From NCBI GenBank assembly GCA_016592635.1, contig AP023240.1:248001-312000 (forward strand): a stretch of 64,000 nt of DNA, read 5' to 3'. The DNA comes from Methyloprofundus sp. Its GTDB lineage: Bacteria; Pseudomonadota; Gammaproteobacteria; Methylococcales; Methylomonadaceae. The notes beneath the pieces were generated by a model. It was not told the origin of the DNA, searched no databases, and saw nothing but the letters and a program-made list of their open reading frames with translations. A program made the translations under genes and the position numbers. Shown here piece after piece: positions 53,698-62,000 of this stretch (position 1 is its first letter; each line of letters opens with the position of its first letter).

Positions 53698-54156
53698 ATG
53701 TTTAAATATAACATAATGTTGACAGGCATATTATGCACTTTTTTATCGGCAGGGCTGGTGAATTGTCGTGCTGAAGGAGTCGGAACGGCTGTGCCCGACA
53801 TCCCCCAAGTTGTGCCTGAGCAAGCGTGGCTGCATGATCCTTTTACGCCTAGTACATTAATGTACGAACGTGCCAGGATGCAGGGTGGAAAAATGCGCGG
53901 TGCTTATGGCTTTATACCCTCTCCGGAGAATACAAGTATTCCGCGCATAACGTTACGCGGCTTATTGAATAAGAGTGCAGGTGAATTTATAGCCTTACTT
54001 GAGGTGCAAGGGATGGGGACTTTTATGGTGCGGGAGGGGGACGAATTTAATATTAATCCGTCGCAACCCGAGAATGCAATTCGCATTAGCAAAATCACTC
54101 GGCTTAGTGTGACGGTTGAGGCTGGGCATTTGGGCTCAATACGTGTGTTAAGATAA
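53698..54156 (+). CDS. PilP/GspC-like periplasmic protein
   Basis: The protein has 152 residues from the ATG at 53698, preceded by AGAGGGG; an upstream in-frame TTG is less likely. The N-terminal signal or anchor is followed by a proline-rich linker (VPDIPQVVPEQAWLHDPFTPS). A small beta domain follows, ITLRGLLNKSAGEFIALLEVQGMGTFMVREGDEFN, as in PilP and the HR domain of GspC. It should link the secretin to the inner-membrane GspL/PilO complex. A Cys at the end of the signal (LVNC) is a poor lipobox. Confidence 0.82.
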   Translation: MFKYNIMLTGILCTFLSAGLVNCRAEGVGTAVPDIPQVVPEQAWLHDPFTPSTLMYERARMQGGKMRGAYGFIPSPENTSIPRITLRGLLNKSAGEFIALLEVQGMGTFMVREGDEFNINPSQPENAIRISKITRLSVTVEAGHLGSIRVLR

Positions 54157-54202
54157 GCGTCCGCTGTATTGCCCACTTTACTAGAGAAATAAACGTTACC
54201 TT

Positions 54203-55516
54203 ATGAGTTTACGCTTTCAAATTACTATCCGAGTATTGCTATTTTCGCTCTGCATTATCATTATTGGTGGAACTGTTGCTATTTGGCAGGCCCGTAATGC
54301 GGTTAACGAGGAAGTTGAGTCATCGATTAATATGGCATTACAACTGGTTAAGCTTGGTTTTTCAGCAAGGCCAAACCTAAATATCAATGAGTCGGAATGG
54401 GCTTATGGGCTCAATGCTCTCAAACAAACTCGCCATTTGAGTATCCAGTTAATCGACCCTTCGGGGCAATTAATTCATATCTCCGAAAATACGGCTCTTG
54501 ATGCTCGGGAAGACGCGCCACCGCGTTGGTTTTCTGGATTGGTAAGTGTAAATCACGCTAAAGTCGAGCATAAAATTCAGACAGCGGGTGATGATACTCT
54601 CACTCTCATTATTCAAGCAAACCCTTTGGATGAGATAACCGAAGTTTGGGGAGAAACCATTGCTTTTTTCCTGACCATTTGTTTATTGGTCCTATTGACC
54701 TTTTTGGCAGTACATTTGGTGTTTAATAAATCTTTGCGAGCTATTAATGCCATTGTTAAAGAATTGAAGTCGATTGAAACCGGCGATTACAAAAATAAAT
54801 TACCCTCCTTTTCTATCCAGGAATATGATCAAATTGCTAGAGCTATTAATCATATGGCCGATGTTTTGGAGCAGACTCGCCAACAAAATCAATCATTAAC
54901 GCAGCATTCTCTACAAATACAGGAAGAAGAGCGCCAGCATTTATCTCAGGAATTGCATGATGAGCTTGGACAATCTTTGACCGCAATCAAAGTATTAGCT
55001 GCGACAGCCGCACACAGCAAGTCTGATACGCCTAAAATTATGACCTCAATCACTGAAATTTGCGACCACCTGATTTCCGTTGTACGTTTGATGATGCGGA
55101 ATTTGCATCCTTTAATCCTAACGGAACTGGGCTTAAAAGCGACTTTGGAAGATATGGTAAACCACTGGCAAGACAGAAATTCTAGTTTGTCGATTAAACT
55201 CTTTTGCGAGGATGATATTGATAGGCTGAATCACAAGGTTATTATTCAGCTATTTCGAGTGATTCAGGAGTGTTTAACCAATATTAATCGTCATGCGCAA
55301 GCAACTGAAGTGCAGATAGAGCTAGGTATTGATGAGCGCAACAACATTTTTCTTAAGGTCATTGATAATGGTTTAGGGTGCAACATTGATAAAGTAAAAT
55401 CTGGTTTTGGCTTATTAGGCATGCAGGAAAGAATAAAATCACTGGATGGCGTGTTTTCTGTGTATTCACGGCTCGGTGAAGGTGTGAAAGTGGAAGCGAT
55501 TATTCCTATCGCATAG
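54203..55516 (+). CDS. NarX-type sensor histidine kinase (HAMP, HisKA_3)
   Basis: The protein has 437 residues with membrane helices near 10-30 and 150-172 around a periplasmic sensor domain. A HAMP segment (about 172-230) follows. The HisKA_3 phosphoacceptor is in EEERQHLSQELHDELGQSLTAIK (His near 251), and the small ATPase domain has IDNGLGCN and GFGLLGMQERI. Kinases of this type pair with NarL-type regulators, and the only one in the window is at 41428. It follows the PilP-like gene by 46 bases, so it may be expressed with the secretion operon. Confidence 0.92.
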   Translation: MSLRFQITIRVLLFSLCIIIIGGTVAIWQARNAVNEEVESSINMALQLVKLGFSARPNLNINESEWAYGLNALKQTRHLSIQLIDPSGQLIHISENTALDAREDAPPRWFSGLVSVNHAKVEHKIQTAGDDTLTLIIQANPLDEITEVWGETIAFFLTICLLVLLTFLAVHLVFNKSLRAINAIVKELKSIETGDYKNKLPSFSIQEYDQIARAINHMADVLEQTRQQNQSLTQHSLQIQEEERQHLSQELHDELGQSLTAIKVLAATAAHSKSDTPKIMTSITEICDHLISVVRLMMRNLHPLILTELGLKATLEDMVNHWQDRNSSLSIKLFCEDDIDRLNHKVIIQLFRVIQECLTNINRHAQATEVQIELGIDERNNIFLKVIDNGLGCNIDKVKSGFGLLGMQERIKSLDGVFSVYSRLGEGVKVEAIIPIA

Positions 55517-55561
55517 GTGATAGATTTATCTACAGAAAGGGGCATGCAGAATATCCTGAAT

Positions 55562-55699
55562 TCAACTCATAAGTGCATAACCCAGTAAATTTTTCATATC
55601 GACCCCAGTCAGTTCTTCAAATACTTCATAGGGTGTTTTGTAATTAAGGCAGGTTTTTAGCCTGCTGATAGTAAAGTAGTTAAATTGTCTTAGCTTAAG
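55562..55699 (-). pseudogene. IS30-family transposase remnant, C-terminal end
   Basis: The minus strand reads RLKTCLNYKTPYEVFEELTGVDMKN and ends LLGYALMS-stop, resembling the C-terminus of IS30-type transposases (RPRKCLGFKTPxEVF). Only about 45 codons remain and no other part of the element is seen. The fragment separates the kinase gene from mazE. Confidence 0.65.
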
Positions 55700-55783
55700 T
55701 TGGTAGCCTCAATACCGATATTGACAGTCGTTATTATTCAATATATTGTATCTACTTCTGGATATACGTTGTTAGGTGTTATT

Positions 55784-56047
55784 ATGAAAACAGAAGTAAA
55801 AAAATGGGGAAATAGTGCGGCGGTTAGGTTGCCGGGGAGTATTCTTGCTGCGGCACACCTTAATGCAGGCACTCCTATTTCAATAGAAGTTAAAGGTCGG
55901 AAGATTATTATTGAGGAAATTAGTGTACCTAAGCCTAAGAGACTTAAACTGCCTTTTAGTGAGCAAGCATTATTAGAAGGAATGACCCCAGATTTAGCTC
56001 ATGCTGATGAGCTTGCACTGATTGTTGATATAGAGTTTGGTGAATAA
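55784..56047 (+). CDS. mazE: MazE-type antitoxin (AbrB/SpoVT fold)
   Basis: The protein has 87 residues from the ATG at 55784 (AGG about seven bases upstream). The N-terminal swapped-hairpin domain reads KTEVKKWGNSAAVRLPGSILAAAHL and IEVKGRKIIIEE, as in MazE/PemI. The C-terminal tail (LALIVDIEFGE) would bind and block the toxin. The stop overlaps the toxin start by one base (TAATG). Pairs of this type usually repress their own promoter. Confidence 0.9.
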   Translation: MKTEVKKWGNSAAVRLPGSILAAAHLNAGTPISIEVKGRKIIIEEISVPKPKRLKLPFSEQALLEGMTPDLAHADELALIVDIEFGE

Positions 56048-56409
56048 TGTCAGAATATATACCACAACGGAATGATGTTATTTGGTTAGACTTTGACCCC
56101 ACTAAAGGTAAAGAAATTGGTAAATATCGTCCAGCATTGGTTTTATCTTCGCATAGCTATAACCAACAAACAGGGTTATTGATTTGTTGCCCTATCAGTA
56201 CCAGTATTCGAGGTAGTATCACTGAAGTCGAAATTAATAACTTAGACAAACCATCCGTAGTAGCCGCTAATTTAATCCAAACTTTGTCATGGAAAGATCG
56301 TAAAGCTAAGCTAATTGTTAAGGCAGAAAAAGGGGTAATGCAGTTGGTTCTAGTAAGGATTATTCCTCTGATTGAGGCAGATTTAGTGATTGATACTTTT
56401 ATTGAATAA
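56047..56409 (+). CDS. mazF: MazF-type endoribonuclease toxin
   Basis: The protein has 120 residues of the PemK/MazF fold. Features are the N-terminal PQRNDVIWLDFDPTKGKEIGKYRPALVLS with the catalytic-loop arginine, the GLLICCPISTSIRG strand and the VAANLIQTLSWKDR segment. Members cut single-stranded mRNA at short motifs. It is directly coupled to mazE. The pair lies in an accessory stretch between IS remnants. Confidence 0.93.
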   Translation: MSEYIPQRNDVIWLDFDPTKGKEIGKYRPALVLSSHSYNQQTGLLICCPISTSIRGSITEVEINNLDKPSVVAANLIQTLSWKDRKAKLIVKAEKGVMQLVLVRIIPLIEADLVIDTFIE

Positions 56410-56628
56410 AGTTATGGATATTAAGTTGCCTTGCATTATATGGCCTCTAGTGGAATGATATTGAAAGAGGCTGTGACTGTCTTATGCTAACTTATGATCA
56501 TCAATCGCATTCACAAAATCTTCTTGAGTACGAAATTGGGTGATATTTGTTAGTAAGTGGATAAAAAATATCCATATTCTGAACATAAAATCTGAGATAA
56601 GCTCTAGCTCGGAGGAGTTGTGGCGTAA
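56410..56628. other. Short gap before the IS66 gene
   Basis: No gene is visible. I looked for terminal inverted repeats of the IS66 element here and beyond 58194 and found only an 8-base AAGTTGCC/GGCAACTT match (56423-56430 and 58248-58255), too short to call. Confidence 0.3.
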
Positions 56629-58194
56629 TTATTCAGAGACCTTAATACTAGGCAATGCTGGAACCGCACTACCTGTCCGTTGACTAGCTATGACAGCTGC
56701 CAAATAAACCCAGGGCGATTGGTTTCTTTTTCGACACGTTTCAATGACACTGATTAAAATGGCAAATACGCGAGAGCCTTCTTCTGTCCGCGTACCATAG
56801 CAAATGCCCCGCAAGATGACCCAATGCCGCAAAGCCCGTTCAGCTTCATTATTCGTTAATGGGTATTGAGGGTAATCCAATACGCGAAAAATAGCCTCCC
56901 AATCATTGAGCATTTCCGTGGCCAGTGCAGCCGATTTTTTGTGAGTATGCGATTGCATTTGTACGCATAGTTGCTGATAGACCAGTAGCTGTAATTGGTA
57001 GGTCTTTGATAGTGGTTCGTCCGGGTGCTGATTTCTTGCATCTCGTACTGAAGTGATTAACATACCTAATAAATCAAGCGTTTGCCTACCAAAGAGTTGC
57101 GCTTCTTTATCAAGGCTTTCTTTCAGCCCCTCTGCTTTTCGTAGCAAATGCGCCCAACAGCGCATACGGTTCGGGTATCGTCGGTAGACCTGATAACCAT
57201 CACTCATTAGCCAGCCGACATAGTCTTCACCCAATATATTCTCAATGAGTTCGGCACTGCGAGAGGCAATCCAATAGGCAGTTACGCTGTCGGTGGTAAA
57301 GACCCATAACCATAGAAATGTCGTGAGCTCCATCCAAGACGTTTCATCTACATGCAGCAATTCGCTATTGACGATTTCTTGTACGAGCTCCTCTTCAATC
57401 GGCATCGCGGCAGCACCACTTTCATGAAGCGTATTATTAATCGTCCCGATACTGAGTCGTATCCCTAGCCAATCGTGCAAAAATTCCTGTACCCGCTCAC
57501 GTGATAAGCGCATGCGATAGCTAAGGCAGACAATCAAGGATGCGAGACCAGGGCCAACAAGTCGCCATTCACTGCAACTGATCTCAGGCAGTGACTCATG
57601 GCTTGATCGATGAACTTCTTTGCGCGTGATGTGATGACAGGAGCACGTTGTTTCATATAGGACATGCTTGGTATTTGTCAGGTATATACCAGGATGCAGA
57701 GTATCTGCCCATTCAATATCAAGGGTTTCAAAGGCGGTATAGGCTATTGCCGAATCTGTCTTTAATGGCTGACTGCAACAGGCACAAAACTGAGGATAGT
57801 GGTGTTGATAGTCCGTAATTACAATTTTTTGTTGGCGCCCGAAACCTTGCGCTCCCGGCTGCTTCCTGGGCTTTCGTAAGGGGTTTTCCGAGTCCTGCTT
57901 TTGAGGCTCTGGCGAGGGACTTTTTACTTTATCCTCAAGCTTTTTACCAGGGCTTTCTGTTTCTTCTTCAGGTTCGACCAGCTCTTCGTTACTTTTTTGA
58001 TCGTTGGCATATTTATCCCAAGGAGCATCGCTACTGGGTGGACGAGAGCTATTTCGTGAGCTTTGGCTTAAACGTTCGCGAGCTTCTTTTAAATCATTGA
58101 GCAACTTTATCGACAAGCGACGCAATTCCTCTTCGGATAAATTTAGAAGCTCTTCTTCATTAAGCTGGCTTAAGTCATGGCAGGTGAGTTGCAT
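56629..58194 (-). CDS. tnpC: IS66-family transposase TnpC
   Basis: The protein has 521 residues and is intact. A leucine-zipper-like N-terminus (LNEEELLNLSEEELRRLSIKLL) and a Ser/Pro-rich link (SRNSSRPPSSDAPWDKY) precede a zinc-finger region with CACCSQPL and CSCHH. The DDE core has LLHVDETSW, LMSDGYQVYRRYPNRMRCWAHLLRKAEG and NNEAERALRHWVILR. The C-terminal IS66_C piece (ETCRKRNQSPWVYLAAVI) is present. The usual tnpA and tnpB helpers are absent, so this is either a tnpC-only relative or an incomplete copy. Confidence 0.95.
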   Translation of the reverse strand: MQLTCHDLSQLNEEELLNLSEEELRRLSIKLLNDLKEARERLSQSSRNSSRPPSSDAPWDKYANDQKSNEELVEPEEETESPGKKLEDKVKSPSPEPQKQDSENPLRKPRKQPGAQGFGRQQKIVITDYQHHYPQFCACCSQPLKTDSAIAYTAFETLDIEWADTLHPGIYLTNTKHVLYETTCSCHHITRKEVHRSSHESLPEISCSEWRLVGPGLASLIVCLSYRMRLSRERVQEFLHDWLGIRLSIGTINNTLHESGAAAMPIEEELVQEIVNSELLHVDETSWMELTTFLWLWVFTTDSVTAYWIASRSAELIENILGEDYVGWLMSDGYQVYRRYPNRMRCWAHLLRKAEGLKESLDKEAQLFGRQTLDLLGMLITSVRDARNQHPDEPLSKTYQLQLLVYQQLCVQMQSHTHKKSAALATEMLNDWEAIFRVLDYPQYPLTNNEAERALRHWVILRGICYGTRTEEGSRVFAILISVIETCRKRNQSPWVYLAAVIASQRTGSAVPALPSIKVSE

Positions 58195-58278
58195 GGTATG
58201 AATGTTACTGTTTGTTCTTCGATTTGTACAACTTTATTAGTAGGTTTGGCAACTTTTTTTAAATAATTATTAAGGGGT

Positions 58279-58944
58279 ATGAATATTTACAAAATTATTG
58301 TCACTGGCACTATTTTTGAAATTGAAGATCAGTTGATGATAGTGGCTAAAATTATTGGTGCTGAAACCAGTCGTGTTTTTGGAGCTTCGGTCAAGGGCAA
58401 AAATAGCGACAGTATTATTGATTTAAGTGAACAGCTGGCGACTAAAATTGCAGACTCTATTATTCATAATGGTCAATTATTAGTGGCTGCACCTACCAGT
58501 AAGGCAGATCGTATTGCCAAGTTAAAACAAATGCTTAAATCGTTTACAAAGCCTAGCTTGAGGATTGAAATTACTGAGCACCATATTAATCGCGCTGCCT
58601 CTGACCCTGCAGCACAAACTGAAATGATACTTTATAGTATTGAGTCCGGTTTTGAGGTTATTGCCGATAATGTCAGTCGCTCACAAAAGGCGCAGGTACT
58701 CATTACTGGCGAAGGCTTTACCGAATTTGCAACCCGCAAAGGAGAGCTTGTTGGCGTTAAAGCTAGGTTAGAAGTGAAGGCTATTGATATTGCTAGTGGT
58801 AAAGTCATAGCAGTTGATCGCCAAACTGAATTAGAAGTTGATTTAAGTGAAATAATTGCCGCGAAAAAGGCTTTAGAAAAAGCTGCAGCCAAGATTGCCG
58901 AGCGTATTTTGCCAAAAGTTGCACAAGCACGTTTGCAGCATTAA
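58279..58944 (+). CDS. CsgG/FlgO-like protein, probably N-terminally truncated
   Basis: The protein has 221 residues without a signal peptide. It opens inside a domain: IIVTGTIFEIEDQLMIVAKIIGAETSRVFGAS resembles the second half of CsgG/FlgO-type domains, where a VTGxI strand is followed by a xRLIDxxTGxV strand. A second similar stretch is VLITGEGFTEFATRKGELVGVKARLEVKAIDIASGKVIA near 135-175. Such proteins are normally exported, so the lack of an export signal points to loss of the 5' end, plausibly through the adjacent IS66 insertion. The stop codon lies within a REP-like repeat. The next gene also encodes CsgG-like domains. Confidence 0.65.
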   Translation: MNIYKIIVTGTIFEIEDQLMIVAKIIGAETSRVFGASVKGKNSDSIIDLSEQLATKIADSIIHNGQLLVAAPTSKADRIAKLKQMLKSFTKPSLRIEITEHHINRAASDPAAQTEMILYSIESGFEVIADNVSRSQKAQVLITGEGFTEFATRKGELVGVKARLEVKAIDIASGKVIAVDRQTELEVDLSEIIAAKKALEKAAAKIAERILPKVAQARLQH

Positions 58945-59008
58945 TCAGAATGTAGGAGGGGGCTTTGACTGCGAATTGAATAGGTCGCGGCCAAAGGCTC
59001 CTCCTACA
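58933..59008. repeat. REP-like palindrome, copy 2, overlapping a gene end
   Basis: The palindrome 58951-59008 is the same length (58 bp) as the one at 40335-40392. The 18 bases before it (TTGCAGCATTAATCA...) are also shared. The last codons and the stop of the gene at 58279 lie in this shared stretch. Confidence 0.8.
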
Positions 59009-59028
59009 AAATATTTTTAGGAAGTCAT

Positions 59029-62000
59029 ATGCACTGGTTTATAAAGGAACGTTGCTTTATTCTGCGTCTTTTGAGTTTAGTAGGTATAGCCGCCTATGTA
59101 TTATTTTCTAGCTTCGTTTTTGCTGCTCCAGCAGTGTTGGAATCAGCAAGTAAGCCACGAATTGTATTACATCCACTAAATACCTCCCAATACCGACAAA
59201 ACCATAGTAATGCAGAGGTCATGTCAGAGTTGGTCACTGCATTATTAATGACCGAACTCGCTAACAGCACTCAGTTTGAGCTATTGGATCGTTCCTTAAT
59301 CTCTTCTTTATTTGTCGAAAAATCGCTGAAATTAGGTAATGATGATCTGGAGGCTAATCAAACTGCGCTTAAAAAATTGCCTATTGCTGATTTCACCTTA
59401 GTTGGTTCATTATTTTCTACAGATAAAGGCGAGTTTTATCGCCTTAAATTAGTGAAAAATAGCACTGGACAAATATTAGGCACAGCACAGTTTTTATATA
59501 CGTTAGATTCCTTACAAGGATCACTGCAACAAGCGCATGAACTTATACTACAGTGGCTGCAAACTGCACCAACTAAATCAGCTAGTCAAGTTAAGAAAAT
59601 TGCGTTTAGTCACTTTGTGGATGTAGGGGAGACAGATCCGATGTTAACTGTAGGCAGTGAGCTAAGTGATCACTTTATTGAGCAGTTCGTGCATAATGAC
59701 AACTATGTCGTGCTAGCACGTACGCAAATGTTGCCACTAGTTTTTGAAGAGTATTTGCGTAGTCTGCAATATGCGAGTGTGCAGCAAATGGAACGGCGGC
59801 AGAGTGCTGATTATCTTATTTATGCCAAATATCGGTTTAATGAGCACAATGCAAAAAAGCCATTATCTATTTATTTATATTTTGATCGTATCAAGTCGTC
59901 GGGAGCGAAGCGTGATTTGCTGGTGTTGCAAGCAGAAAATTGGCAGGAAGGCTATCGCTTAATAGATCTGGCACTGACACGCTTTTTATCGCAAGATAAT
60001 GTGGGTACGGTTGCGGTTGCCAGTGATAACAATCAGGAGCAAGCAAGTGTTGAACAAGCTTTTGCTATGCTGGCATTACGTAAACAAGTTTTTGCATCGG
60101 GGATTAATGTAGCCGCAATAGGGGAGCTTGTTGGTGGCAAGCAAGCCGAACAAGTGTCCCAATGGCTTATTAAGAATAAATTCCTTCAAAAACATAGGGG
60201 TATGCCAGGTGATGATTTGTATTGTTCGTATCAAAAACCAGATCAGTTGCTGAATCTCCCGTATACAGTCAGCATTCCCAATATTGAAGCAGATATAGCT
60301 ATTCAGCTGATCGAGTCTCTAGGTGCACAATGTTATGGTTCTAATTCGTATTCGCAAGTTAAATACTCTAAGCCAAGCTCTAGGCACCGTATATTTAATA
60401 ACCAAAGAAATTGGTATCAGAGTACTTACCGAGACAGGCATAATGCCGAAGCGGTTTTACATTTTATTTTAGGGGAAATAGCGAGTCAAATATTGATTAA
60501 TGAAAGTCGTCGTTTACCTGTAGTGGAATTTTTTAAGGAAGTCGAACTTGAATTACCAGCACGCCGCCGTATAAATTTGGAGGTAGCTGTGGATGCTTTT
60601 GCGGCCAGTGTTTATATTGATAATTCTTACCTAAAAGCAAGAGTTTTATTGGGCTATAGCTTATGCCAGCCAGAAATAGCACGCTGTGCGGCAGGTAATA
60701 TGCAACATGCTTGGGTGGTTGATCATACGCAAGCAGCGCAACGTGGTCATGGTGGCATCGATTATTTTGCATTGCAGACTATTAAAGAGCAAGACAATTT
60801 AATATTTTTGGCTGCTGATGCTATTTCGCGAGTAGCTGAAGCTAATTTCAGTAAAGATATGCAAAGCATTTTGAGGTATGAAAAGTATTGGGTTAAGCAT
60901 GCAGAAGCACAGGTAAAGCGCCTAAAAAATGCGAAACAAAGTGGCACTTCAACTTCAGCAGATTATTCTATACAAATAGCGACAGCTTATGCGCAGCTTA
61001 TTAAAGAGCATTGTGTATACCTAAGTAAACGATCAGGAGATCTTGGGGGAGGAGGGAGCGGTGCAACTAAAACAATGGATGCATTGGCAACATTAGCGGA
61101 ACAAAATAAGCAAGTGGCAAACTTACGTCTAGAGTTATTTGCTGATTTGGCAAACAGCTGCCCGAGTGTATTTCCGCATTTTGTTGTGCGTGCGCATGCA
61201 GTCGCTCCTTTTGTCCTGCAAGAACAAGATGCCATGGTTGCTCAGGTTGTGGCAGGAACAATACAGCCAGTAAATATTTCTCAGTTGATGGAATTTGCTT
61301 TCTATATTTTTGAGGCACGAGTTGCCTCACACGACCTGCAGACTGCCAAAAAATATATAAAATACTTCACAGATTATTATCAACTGAGCGCTGGTACGGC
61401 TATGGATATTGCCTATTTATATCATCGTATTGGTGATACTAAAACAGCTAGTAAAATTCTGCATGATTATGGAAGAGATGCTTTTACGGTGAGTGAGTTT
61501 GTTGAGCCAAAAGTGAATGGCAAATATCAATTTTCAGGCTTTAACAAAAATGGCTTACTTAAATTTTCGCATAAAGATAATGTAGATATTTATTTCTTAT
61601 ATGGCACTCGTCGTGCAGGATATGGTTTGAGAGAAAATCCATATAAGTGGGTTTTGTTTGCGAATTATAACCGCCATGGCAGAAATAACCCCAAGTACCC
61701 TGATGCCTTCAGTTTTGGTGATGACGGCGAGTATTTTGGTAAACAGTTATGGGGAGTTGCTGCATTGCAAAAGCCCGTTGAACAAGCTAAAACGATAGCA
61801 ACTGAATTTTACCCTGAGATAGAGTTGACTAAAGTAGATGATTTAAATTTTTTCGAGCAAAGTATTAAGTCTAACAACATGGGTAGTTATATTATTGATA
61901 TTAGCATTGATAATGATAGTAAAGTCTCTATTAGTGGTTTTCCAATGCGTGAAACGGCTGGGCCTTTATTGGATAAATATTTTTCCACGGCTTTTACCGC

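Noticed and set aside
56423..58255. AAGTTGCC/GGCAACTT as IS66 terminal repeats
   Set aside because: Only 8 bases match, the sequence beyond does not, and no 8-bp target duplication was found.
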